From an uncultured Alphaproteobacteria bacterium (GTDB taxonomy: Bacteria; Pseudomonadota; Alphaproteobacteria; Rhodobacterales; Rhodobacteraceae), in the NCBI GenBank assembly GCA_902619165.1, contig CACNDI010000007.1, positions 1 through 64,000 on the forward strand: DNA of 64,000 nt. Reading direction: 5' to 3'. Below are positions 51,128-62,881 of the stretch, piece after piece. The translations under genes were made by a program, and so were the position numbers. Positions within the stretch are counted from its first letter, which is position 1. The number at the start of each line of letters is the position of its first letter. The notes beneath the pieces are model-generated. The model worked only from the letters and a program-made list of their open reading frames with translations, made no database searches and was not told the DNA's origin.

Positions 51128-52104
51128 TTAGGATGCAGTAATCTTGGGTTAGTAACTATACCGATTATATCTGCTATAAGGTTTAATAGAATGTACGTAA
51201 CAGCGAAGATAAGAGCACATCCCTGTACAACAGGTATGTCACGTGTCCTTACAGCATCTACCATCAATTGACCAACGCCAGGGTATACAAAAACGACCTC
51301 TACGACCACCACGCCTACGACAAGATACGCTAGATTGAAGGCTATTACAGTTGCGATAGGTGCCCAAGCATTGGGTAACGCATGTTTAAGAATAATTTCT
51401 GTTTGAGAGGCGCCTGATAGTTTGGCCATCTGAATGTAAGGACTAGCAAGTAAGTTTATTATCGCTGCTCGTGTCATTCTCATCATGTGAGCGACGATCA
51501 CTAATGTTAACGTGAAAGCAGGTAGCGCTGTGCGGTAAATTCTTTCACCAAAATTTGTATCAGGATCAACGTTTGCCAGAGATGGAAATATCTGATTAAG
51601 CGAGGCAAAAAATAAAATCAAGATGTAAGCAACAAAGAATTCAGGAAATGAAATTGTTGTCAATGTGGCTGTGTTAACAGACCTGTCAAAAAACGAGTTG
51701 TGGTAGAGGGCCGTTAATATCCCTAATATTAAAGATAGAGGAACGGCAATAAGAGCTGCCATTGAAGCCAGAAACAGTGTATTCCATAATCTTGGAGCGA
51801 TTTTATCTACCACTTCAGCGGATCTGTCGGCGCCAGAAGCATTACGTCCAGAAAAAGACGTTCCAAGATCCCCTTGTATTGCACCTAGTGCCCAGTCGAA
51901 GTATCGAATATATGCAGGTTTATCAAGTCCTAATTCCTGTCGGAAAGCAGCCACTGTTTCGGGTAATGCTGCTTGACCCAGTATTGCTTGTCCGAAGTCT
52001 CCGGGAAGCATTTCAATTGCTGAGAAAATGATTATTGAAACGAAGAAAAGGGTGGCCAAGCCCAACCCCAAACGCTCAAGAACTGTTTTAACTACAGGAT
52101 GCAA
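51124..52104 (-). CDS. Dipeptide/oligopeptide-type ABC transporter permease (DppB-like)
   Basis: A permease of 326 residues with the typical N-terminal LPGDFGQAILGQAA, the EAA loop MAKLSGASQTEIILKHALPN and VEVVFVYPGVGQLMVDAV. It is the first permease after the binding protein, from which a hairpin-containing gap separates it. Overlaps the next gene by 4 nt. Confidence 0.92.
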   Translation of the reverse strand: MHPVVKTVLERLGLGLATLFFVSIIIFSAIEMLPGDFGQAILGQAALPETVAAFRQELGLDKPAYIRYFDWALGAIQGDLGTSFSGRNASGADRSAEVVDKIAPRLWNTLFLASMAALIAVPLSLILGILTALYHNSFFDRSVNTATLTTISFPEFFVAYILILFFASLNQIFPSLANVDPDTNFGERIYRTALPAFTLTLVIVAHMMRMTRAAIINLLASPYIQMAKLSGASQTEIILKHALPNAWAPIATVIAFNLAYLVVGVVVVEVVFVYPGVGQLMVDAVRTRDIPVVQGCALIFAVTYILLNLIADIIGIVTNPRLLHPK

Positions 52105-52123
52105 AGAAATATCTATTTTTTTA

Positions 52124-52147
52124 GAAGGGCAGATAATTCCGCCCTTC
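52124..52147 (-). other. Stem-loop between the family 5 binding protein gene and dppB
   Basis: A 7-bp GC-rich stem: GAAGGGC at 52124-52130 pairs with GCCCTTC at 52141-52147, 10-nt loop. It is weaker than the four others but in the same position between a binding protein and its permease. Confidence 0.65.
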
Positions 52148-52170
52148 CTATTTAAATTAACCTTTAAATA

Positions 52171-53763
52171 TTATGCAAACCACCAACGCTCAACACACTT
52201 GGCGCCATCGCTATCCCAGTTGGCTGCTATTTTGCCATGGGCAATTTTCTTGCTGTTTGCGCTTACGTAACTGTTAAAGAGAGGGCAAAGCAATCCGCCA
52301 TCATCATAAATTAAACGCTGGCATTCATAAAGAATATCCCGCTTCTTGCTCTCATCGAGTTCTTTCCTAGCGTCTTTAACAAGTTGATTAAACTTAACAG
52401 CAGAGTCGGTTGTTTTCCACATTGTGTCATTCCATTTTGACTCGGCGACATAAGCGGCTGAGAACATCATAGTCTCAGCGGGTCGTCCACCCCAGTAACA
52501 TGCACACCAGCCTTTTGCGTCATTATTCCACACATTAGACCAATATCCATCGTTAGGCTCACGGATCACTTCGATGTCAATTCCAGCTTTTTTTGCAGAG
52601 TTTGCCATTAATTGTGCAGCATCTACTGCACCAGCGAATGCGGCATCAGCAGCTGATAATTGTATTTTTCCGGAGTGACCTGATTTTTTGTAGTGAAAAG
52701 CCGCTTTATCAGCATCAAATTCTCTTTGAGGTAAGTCCGAGTTATGGAAATAATTCGCAGTACCGATTGGAATATCGTTACCTACTGCTCCATAACCAAG
52801 AAGGATCTTGTCAACAAGCTCTTGACGATCCACAGCCCATTTCAAGGCCATCCTCAAGTCGTAATCACCAAAAGGATCAACATTTAGTCGCATTGGAAAG
52901 GTATAGTGAGCCGTTCCTGTTGCCTGCATAATGTTTATATTTGGGTTACGCTTCATTAAATTGATAGTTTTCAGATCAACTCTATCCATCGCATCAATTT
53001 CACCACTTATCAAAGCAGTTTGTCTAGCATTTGGGTCAACAATCGATAATAATTCGACCTCATCAAAGTGTGCTGCACCTTCTTTCCAGTAATTTGGATT
53101 TCTCTTCAATACAGACTTTACGCCTGGTTCGAAGGATTGAACGATGTATCCACCTGTACCAACTCCTGAGGTCATGTCACCAGCAGGCCTGATAGAGATG
53201 TGATAGTCACTTACAATGTAAGGGAAGTCAGTATCAGGACTGTCTAATTCCATTATTACTTTGTATTTTCCATCAGCTTTTATACTCTTAACAGGTGATA
53301 GTGATCCCTTTGCAGCAGAAGTTGACTTTTCGCCCATATGATGCTCGTAAGATGCTAAAACATCTTCTGATGTCATTGTTTTTCCGTTGTGAAATTCAAC
53401 ACCTTTTCTTAAGTTAAATACCCAAGTTTTACCATCATCTGACTCAAAGGTTTCAGCTAATTCGCCAACAAGCTTTCCTTCATTATTGATTTCGGTTAGA
53501 TGATTTCCAAAGGTGTACCCATTCACAAGAGTAAAATGGTTTTCCGATGTTCCTGAGTCGAGCGTATCTGTAGTCGAGCCGTGCCCTAAACCCATTCTAA
53601 ATTTTCCACCTTTCTTTGGTGTTGCCGCAATTGCATCACTAGCCAATGACAAGGCTGTTGGTATTGCTATACCCGCAGCGATTGCCGATGTCATAAACTG
53701 TCGTCGATCAATTACTCCAAGCGTCAATTTCTCTTGTTGAGCTTTTATGAATTTATCTTTCAC
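52171..53763 (-). CDS. ABC transporter substrate-binding protein, family 5, Tat-exported
   Basis: A periplasmic binding protein of 530 residues. The N-terminus carries a twin-arginine motif (VIDRRQFMTS) before a hydrophobic stretch, so it is probably exported folded by Tat. Family 5 segments are TFESDDGKTWVFNLRKGVEF, NGKTMTSEDVLASYEHHMG and SPDTDFPYIVSDYH. It binds a peptide, opine, or other small nutrient. First gene of an operon of SBP, two permeases, ATPase fusion and hydrolase. Confidence 0.9.
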   Translation of the reverse strand: MKDKFIKAQQEKLTLGVIDRRQFMTSAIAAGIAIPTALSLASDAIAATPKKGGKFRMGLGHGSTTDTLDSGTSENHFTLVNGYTFGNHLTEINNEGKLVGELAETFESDDGKTWVFNLRKGVEFHNGKTMTSEDVLASYEHHMGEKSTSAAKGSLSPVKSIKADGKYKVIMELDSPDTDFPYIVSDYHISIRPAGDMTSGVGTGGYIVQSFEPGVKSVLKRNPNYWKEGAAHFDEVELLSIVDPNARQTALISGEIDAMDRVDLKTINLMKRNPNINIMQATGTAHYTFPMRLNVDPFGDYDLRMALKWAVDRQELVDKILLGYGAVGNDIPIGTANYFHNSDLPQREFDADKAAFHYKKSGHSGKIQLSAADAAFAGAVDAAQLMANSAKKAGIDIEVIREPNDGYWSNVWNNDAKGWCACYWGGRPAETMMFSAAYVAESKWNDTMWKTTDSAVKFNQLVKDARKELDESKKRDILYECQRLIYDDGGLLCPLFNSYVSANSKKIAHGKIAANWDSDGAKCVERWWFA

Positions 53764-53923
53764 TTTAATTTCTCCCCTAAATTTTTGAGTAAATCTATCC
53801 GTTATGGAAAGATTTTTTTAATTTATTGTAAAGATTAGGTTAAATGTTAAGTAACAATTTACACTATGACAAGAGAAAACATTACTATTTCAAAGATTGA
53901 CCCAACGTAAGCTGAGATTGAAA

Positions 53924-54832
53924 ATGAGCCCAAAATACGAAAAGCTGTTCGATGAAGAAATAAAAGAATTTATACGTATTTCTGAAACTTTCGCACAAGA
54001 ACATGTAGGGGACTCAGTAGAAAAGCTACGGCAAAACTATAATGAAATGGTAAAACATTTTAGACAAGTTAGACCTCCAAACGTACAAGTTGAAGATAAA
54101 AAAGTAGCCTTCAAAGAGAGGTCTTTGACATATCGACAGTACTCTAAGGGCACCGACAATAAGTCTGATCTCATATATTTCCATGGGGGAGGGTTTGTTG
54201 TCGGGGGACTTGAAAGTCATGACGATATATGTGCTGAAATTTGTGAAAGCACAGGGTGTAACGTTTTCTCATTAGACTATTCACTTGCGCCAGAGGTTAA
54301 ATACCCAGAGTTTTTTCTAGACGCCATTCGTTTTTACTACTTTATTAAAAATCCTGAGAGACGACTAATTTTGGTTGGGGATAGTGCGGGAGGTACTTTA
54401 GCAGGTTTTGTGGCAAACAAGGTTAGAAATGTTTCAATTCGCCCAGAAGCGCAAGTGCTCATCTATCCTGATTTGGCTGGTGAGATCAGTGGAGCTAATA
54501 AGAGAAGGTTTTATGATGCGCCGCTTTTAACACAAGATGATATAGATTTTTATCATAAATGTGCTGGCCTTCCATTAAAAAAGGGACTTCATGATCTCAT
54601 TAGAAATTTTGATAATGATAATATGCCTAAGACATTACTGGTCAGTGCTGAAATAGATCCTTTAGCGGATGATTGTCAGTCTTATGTAGAAAGTCTAAAG
54701 CAATACGGGTGCGATATAACTTACCTAGAAGGCTTAGGTTTGCCCCATGGGTTTCTTAGAGCACGTCATTTATCCAAAAAAGCCAGAATGGTTTTTGATG
54801 AGATTATAAGATTTATAAATCAAACAATATAA
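53924..54832 (+). CDS. HSL-family alpha/beta hydrolase (carboxylesterase)
   Basis: A hydrolase of about 302 residues from ATG 53924 (a TTG at 53897 is an alternative). It has the oxyanion-hole motif FHGGGFVVGG, the nucleophile elbow VGDSAGGTLAG (Ser) and the C-terminal Asp and His in EIDPLADDC and GLPHGFLRA. It hydrolyses esters; substrate unknown. It is divergent from the family 5 binding protein and converges on the PHP gene. Confidence 0.88.
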   Translation: MSPKYEKLFDEEIKEFIRISETFAQEHVGDSVEKLRQNYNEMVKHFRQVRPPNVQVEDKKVAFKERSLTYRQYSKGTDNKSDLIYFHGGGFVVGGLESHDDICAEICESTGCNVFSLDYSLAPEVKYPEFFLDAIRFYYFIKNPERRLILVGDSAGGTLAGFVANKVRNVSIRPEAQVLIYPDLAGEISGANKRRFYDAPLLTQDDIDFYHKCAGLPLKKGLHDLIRNFDNDNMPKTLLVSAEIDPLADDCQSYVESLKQYGCDITYLEGLGLPHGFLRARHLSKKARMVFDEIIRFINQTI

Positions 54833-54839
54833 AAAAAGC

Positions 54840-55760
54840 TCAGTAATCATAGATTGGATTTGTCCAAGCCTTCTTTCCCTTATTATCAATGATGGTAATT
54901 CTTAGCCATTTTTCTTGTGGAAGCAGTCCTAAATTAAAAACCGCAGACTCCATAGAAGTTTTATTATTATATATGCTTGCTGATCCGTATCCACTAACAA
55001 TAATTTTTTCAACAGGCGAGCATAACACCTCCAATCGACCATTTTGGATTTTGATATTCTTGAAATTAGGACCTTGAGATGAATAGTAGTGACCGTTTTT
55101 AAGGGCTTCAAGTATCGCCTCTTCACTATTAATCTCTGACTTTACCATAACCCAGCCACCAAACGCATCATCGATATGAAAATGGGAGTCGTCTGTGGCT
55201 ATGATATTAAGTTCTTTTCCATAGTTAAGAATCTGATCCAGTACTGCGACCCCGGACCCTCTGTCACATTCAATAGCACAGCTATGATTATAAATCTCTA
55301 TAGCGTGCGCTTTGTTGATATTAAGTGTGTCTTTGAGGGTCATTCCATTCCATTCTGGGTGTGTAAGTGACACAAAGGCACCCGCATCGAAAAGACGTGA
55401 GCTCAGGTTTTCAATATTCTCTGATCTAGTGTTTATCAAAAAGTTAGGTTGGTTAGGTGGTTTAAAACTGTCATTCAAACCCAAAGCGAGCAAATGCCAA
55501 AGTTCTCCATTTTCCATCTCGCTTGTATGTAACTCAGCTCCAGGTATAACTGTAAAATTTTTTATCTTTAGTTCAGGTGATGTTATCGGATAGTTAAACA
55601 TTTTGAGGAAGTGGTCTGTTATAGAGATAAAGTCATACCCTTTTTCAATATATGCGTTACAAACATCTTCTGGCGTTAGCTTTCCGTCGGAGTAATTGCT
55701 GTGCCCATGCAGATTACCTTTAAAAAAGTTTCCCTTATTACTAAAAAATTCAAACGGCAT
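54840..55760 (-). CDS. PHP-domain metallohydrolase
   Basis: A protein of 306 residues with the PHP metal ligands: NLHGHSNYSDGKLTPEDVC near the start, ISITDH, and IIATDDSHFHIDDAFGGW later. The family includes histidinol phosphatases, DNA polymerase exonuclease domains and nucleotide phosphoesterases. The last 80 residues may form a small beta domain. Phosphoesterase is a fair guess. Substrate unknown. Confidence 0.85.
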   Translation of the reverse strand: MPFEFFSNKGNFFKGNLHGHSNYSDGKLTPEDVCNAYIEKGYDFISITDHFLKMFNYPITSPELKIKNFTVIPGAELHTSEMENGELWHLLALGLNDSFKPPNQPNFLINTRSENIENLSSRLFDAGAFVSLTHPEWNGMTLKDTLNINKAHAIEIYNHSCAIECDRGSGVAVLDQILNYGKELNIIATDDSHFHIDDAFGGWVMVKSEINSEEAILEALKNGHYYSSQGPNFKNIKIQNGRLEVLCSPVEKIIVSGYGSASIYNNKTSMESAVFNLGLLPQEKWLRITIIDNKGKKAWTNPIYDY

Positions 55761-55940
55761 AGAGCTGATCTCCCTTTTTATCAGACACCAATAACAAAGA
55801 TAAATAATAAAAAAATTTATTTTTTCATTGATTTGGCAAACTTAAAATAAGAAATTTTACCAATGTAAATGGTATTCTTATATTTTGATCCCCTTCTATT
55901 AGTGCTTGCAATTGAACTAAAATCTTTGTGTTATGATTTT

Positions 55941-57233
55941 ATGATAGATATTGCTTCCAGAGTATATAACCATAATTGGAAAATTGATCCAATAGTGCGG
56001 TCTTTGCTCGATATAGACTTTTACAAATTATTAATGGCTCAATTTGTGTTGAGAAATGCGCCTAACGTAACCGTTAAGTTTTCCGTTTTAAATAGATCAA
56101 GTAAAATACTCCTCGCAAACGTAATAGATGAAGAAGAATTAAGGGAGCAATTGAACCATATAAGAGATTTATCCTTAAGTAAGGGAGAGTCTACTTGGTT
56201 AAGAGGAAATTTATTCTATGGAAAGCGTGCTATATTTCGACCATCATTTATTGATTGGTTAGAAAAACTAAAGTTACCAGAATATGAGATCAGAAAAAAA
56301 GATGGGCAGTTTGAAATTAGTTTCGAAGGGCCATGGGCCGAGGTTATGTTTTGGGAGGTTCCAGTTCTATCCGTACTGACAGAGTTGAGATCTAAAGCTG
56401 TTTTGAAGAATATGGGGCGTTTCGAGTTACAGGTTCTTTATGCTCGGGCGATGACAAAGCTGTGGGAAAAAATAGAGCAGTTGAAGCCTTTCGATGGCAT
56501 GAGAATAGCTGACTTTGGAACTAGAAGGCGGCATAGTTTCCTCTGGCAAGATTGGTGTGTGCAGGCAATGTGTGAAGGCATGGGGTCAAAGTTTATTGGT
56601 ACCTCGAATTGCCTCATCGCTATGCGACGTGAGCTTGAAGCTATAGGAACCAATGCCCATGAGCTACCCATGATCTTTTCAGCTTTGGCAAAAACAGAGA
56701 CAGCACTAAAACAAGCTCCGTATAAGGTTTTAGAGGATTGGCATGAAGAGCATGATGGGAATTTAAGGGTAATATTACCAGATACGTATGGCACCCAAAA
56801 TTTTTTAAATAATGCTCCTGACTGGCTTGCTTCATGGACCGGAGTAAGAATCGACTCAGGTGATCCTGTGTTGGGAGCCCAGTGTGCCATTGACTGGTGG
56901 CAAAGCAAGGGTGAAGATACCAAAGAAAAATTGATAATTTTTTCAGATGGACTGGACACAAAAAAAATTATTGAGCTTTATAAAAAATTCAACCAAAGGG
57001 TCCAAATAGGTTTTGGCTGGGGAACTTTATTAACAAATGATTTTAGAGGTTTGATTGATAATGGGGCATTGGATCCCTTTTCATTGGTCTGTAAAGCTGT
57101 TTCTGCCAATGGACAACCGACCGTGAAATTGTCAGACAATTCTAATAAGGCAATGGGACCAGAAAATAAAATAAAACAATACAAAAAAACTTTTGGATTA
57201 TCTGAACAGAGTAAAGAAACTTTAATTGTCTGA
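55941..57233 (+). CDS. pncB: Nicotinate phosphoribosyltransferase
   Basis: An enzyme of about 430 residues from ATG 55941; an earlier ATG at 55869 adds 24 residues in an AT-rich leader and is less likely. Motifs are SLLDIDFYKLLMAQ, IADFGTRRRHSFLWQ, GTSNCLIAMRRELEAIGTNAHE (in part) and IRIDSGDPV-like VRIDSGDPVLG. It makes nicotinate mononucleotide from nicotinate and PRPP in NAD salvage. It overlaps the next gene by 8 nt. Confidence 0.94.
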   Translation: MIDIASRVYNHNWKIDPIVRSLLDIDFYKLLMAQFVLRNAPNVTVKFSVLNRSSKILLANVIDEEELREQLNHIRDLSLSKGESTWLRGNLFYGKRAIFRPSFIDWLEKLKLPEYEIRKKDGQFEISFEGPWAEVMFWEVPVLSVLTELRSKAVLKNMGRFELQVLYARAMTKLWEKIEQLKPFDGMRIADFGTRRRHSFLWQDWCVQAMCEGMGSKFIGTSNCLIAMRRELEAIGTNAHELPMIFSALAKTETALKQAPYKVLEDWHEEHDGNLRVILPDTYGTQNFLNNAPDWLASWTGVRIDSGDPVLGAQCAIDWWQSKGEDTKEKLIIFSDGLDTKKIIELYKKFNQRVQIGFGWGTLLTNDFRGLIDNGALDPFSLVCKAVSANGQPTVKLSDNSNKAMGPENKIKQYKKTFGLSEQSKETLIV

Positions 57234-58011
57234 TTTATCCACTTTTTTTAATGATGATATCTCGAGTTATTTTATTTTCCTAACAGCTGCTGTTTTTTTA
57301 AGTGCTGGAATAGTTAAGGGTAGCATAGGGATGGGACTACCTATAGTTTCAATAACACTTCTTTGCCTTTATACCTCACCGAGACTTGCAATGATGATGA
57401 TAATTATACCAACTTTGGTTACGAACTTTTTACAGTATCATAGGTCAACTGATAAGGTTGATATGGTTTTTTCAAATAAATATCTGTTAGTATCCCTTTT
57501 TGTTTGTACTTTCAGTTTCAGTTATTTGTCATTTTCATTAGAGCAGAAAACACTTTCCTTTTTACTGGGCTTAATGATTTTCATTTTTATAATTTATCGC
57601 TGGACGGGCTTTTCTTTATCTTTTGGTCTAGGGTTTGATAAAATAATACAAGTTGTATCAGGAGCTATTATAGGTACAGCGGCAGGGTTCACCCATGTTT
57701 GGGCGCCAACAATTGCTGTACTTCTTCTTATAAGGAAAGCCAACAAAGACCAATTCGTTGGTCTTACAGGTCTTTACATATTCGTTGGCTCACTCGGACT
57801 TTTTTCTACTCACTATTTCTTCGAATTATTGGATAGCCAAACCTTAATACTGTCTACTTTAATGATATTTCCTTCGGTTTTTGGTTTTTTAATAGGAGAA
57901 AAAATAAGATCATTTATATCCGAGAAGTTGTTTGAAACGTTTCTTATGTTTTTTCTTCTTTTTGCTTCTATTAATCTTTTATATAAATCAGATTTTTTCT
58001 CGTTATATTAA
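57226..58011 (+). CDS. TauE/SafE-family membrane transporter
   Basis: A membrane protein of 261 residues with about eight helices. AGIVKGSIGMGLPIVSITLL near the start is the family signature, followed by a second repeat with SGAIIGTAAGFTHVWAP. The family exports sulfite, sulfoacetate or other organic anions. The TTG start overlaps the pncB stop by 8 nt. Its tail overlaps the cysK tail by 9 nt. Confidence 0.86.
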   Translation: MSDLSTFFNDDISSYFIFLTAAVFLSAGIVKGSIGMGLPIVSITLLCLYTSPRLAMMMIIIPTLVTNFLQYHRSTDKVDMVFSNKYLLVSLFVCTFSFSYLSFSLEQKTLSFLLGLMIFIFIIYRWTGFSLSFGLGFDKIIQVVSGAIIGTAAGFTHVWAPTIAVLLLIRKANKDQFVGLTGLYIFVGSLGLFSTHYFFELLDSQTLILSTLMIFPSVFGFLIGEKIRSFISEKLFETFLMFFLLFASINLLYKSDFFSLY

Positions 58012-59040
58012 AACGTTCGGTAAGTCTTGATTTTCGTTTTTAAACCAAACAGGAATAGGTAAATTTCTTTCTTTTAGAAATTCAATATTAAAAAGTTTGG
58101 ATTTATATCTTTGGCTATGATCACACAGTATCGTAACTATGGTGTGGCCGGGTCCAAGCTCTTTGCCCATTTTAATCGCTCCACAGATGTTTATCCCAGA
58201 TGATGTGCCAAGGCTCAGTCCCTCTTCAATTATAAGAGAGTAAATGATTTTTAGCGCTTCATCATCTTTAATATTATAGCTGAAGTCAGGTTTTAGACCC
58301 TCTAAATTTTTAGTAATACGTCCTTGACCAATACCCTCAGTAATTGATGAACCTTCAGATTTCAAAATTCCATCAGTATAATGTTTGAAGAGAGCTGATC
58401 CATCGGGATCAGCCAATCCAATTTTTATATTGGAGTTTCTCTGTTTCAATCCAATGCTAACACCTGCTAAAGTTCCTCCAGTTCCAACAGAACAGATAAA
58501 ACCGTCAATCTTCCCATTTGTTTGCTCAAAAATTTCCTGACTTGTAGTTTTGATATGTGCTTTTCTATTGCTTAAGTTATCAAATTGATTTGCCCAAAAA
58601 GCGCCTGTCTTTGAAACCTTATTTAACTCAGAGGCTAATCGTTCGGAGTATCTGATATAATTATTTGGGTCGCTATATGGCTTTGCAGGTACCTCTACCA
58701 ATTTAGCACCTAGCATTTTCAAGGCTTCTTTTTTTTCTTCCGATTGTGTTTCTGGTATGACTATTACCGATTTAAAACCATAGAAACTAGCTACGAGAGA
58801 AAGACCAATCCCAGTATTCCCCGCTGTTCCTTCAACTATTGATCCACCTGGACCAAGGTCTTTAGAGGCAATTGCTTGTTTTATTATTTCCAAGGCGGCT
58901 CTATCTTTTACCGATTGTCCTGGATTTAAAAATTCTGCTTTACCAAAAATATTACAACCAGTTTCTTCTGATGCCTTTTCAAGTTTTATAAGAGGTGTAT
59001 TACCGATGAGGTCTACAACTTGTCTTTTCATCAAACCCAA
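58003..59040 (-). CDS. cysK: Cysteine synthase A
   Basis: A PLP enzyme of 345 residues. K45 in PGQSVKDRAAL is the PLP-binding lysine; VEGTAGNTGIGLSLVAS and SVGTGGTLAGVS bind phosphate and substrate. It makes cysteine from O-acetylserine and sulfide. An internal ATG at 59031 is an alternative start. Slightly longer than E. coli CysK, as in alphaproteobacteria. Divergent from gyrB. Confidence 0.92.
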   Translation of the reverse strand: MGLMKRQVVDLIGNTPLIKLEKASEETGCNIFGKAEFLNPGQSVKDRAALEIIKQAIASKDLGPGGSIVEGTAGNTGIGLSLVASFYGFKSVIVIPETQSEEKKEALKMLGAKLVEVPAKPYSDPNNYIRYSERLASELNKVSKTGAFWANQFDNLSNRKAHIKTTSQEIFEQTNGKIDGFICSVGTGGTLAGVSIGLKQRNSNIKIGLADPDGSALFKHYTDGILKSEGSSITEGIGQGRITKNLEGLKPDFSYNIKDDEALKIIYSLIIEEGLSLGTSSGINICGAIKMGKELGPGHTIVTILCDHSQRYKSKLFNIEFLKERNLPIPVWFKNENQDLPNVLI

Positions 59041-59088
59041 ACTCCCTTATTTTAATAAAAGATACAAATCATAACATATTATTTTTAA

Positions 59089-62434
<3,346 letters not shown>

Positions 62435-62461
62435 CTAAATCAATTTAGGACAGATTTTTTA

Positions 62462-62752
62462 TTAAGAATTAATTACGTCTTTCAGAGCTTTTGCAATAGT
62501 GACTTTAACTACCCTATCAGCTGGTTTTTTCATTTGTTCGCCTGTAGCAGGATTTCTAACCATTCTCTCAGGTCTGGCTCTACAAAAAAACTTTCCAACA
62601 CTTGGAACGGTTACTGCACCTCCTGCGGCTACCTCTTTGGTAATAATACCTGATAATGCATCTAACATTCTGTTTGAAGATGCCTTATCGGAACCTGTCG
62701 CGTCTGCTAACGTCGATACAAGCTGTGCCTTTGTCATCGGTTTTTGTGTCAT
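62462..62752 (-). CDS. hup: HU-family DNA-binding protein
   Basis: A histone-like protein of 96 residues. It begins MTQKPMTKAQLVSTLADATG and has the DNA-grasping arm RPERMVRNPATGEQMKKPAD. It bends and compacts DNA as a dimer. It contains a cysteine in the position of the second strand, FFCRARPERM, where most HU have Ser, Glu or Val. Whether it is HU or a close relative is not decidable here. Confidence 0.92.
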   Translation of the reverse strand: MTQKPMTKAQLVSTLADATGSDKASSNRMLDALSGIITKEVAAGGAVTVPSVGKFFCRARPERMVRNPATGEQMKKPADRVVKVTIAKALKDVINS

Positions 62753-62821
62753 AATGTACCCTTAAAGTTATATTTATATCTAAGAATCAAACCATTTTTT
62801 TGACCAAAAATCAAATAATAT

Positions 62822-62857
62822 CAAAAAAAAACCCACTCGTTAAAAACGAGTGGGTTT
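62822..62857 (-). terminator. Rho-independent terminator of amtB
   Basis: An 11-bp stem: AAACCCACTCG at 62829-62839 pairs with CGAGTGGGTTT at 62847-62857. On the minus strand the hairpin is followed by a run of T (the A-run at 62823-62830 of the plus strand). It lies just after the amtB stop. The clearest terminator in the window. Confidence 0.9.
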
Positions 62858-62881
62858 AGGAGGAGAAACTATTTCTAAAGA

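Noticed and set aside
53820-53882. PHO box upstream of the family 5 binding protein
   Set aside because: A TTGTCAT is present on the minus strand, but its partners 11 nt away do not resemble half-sites.
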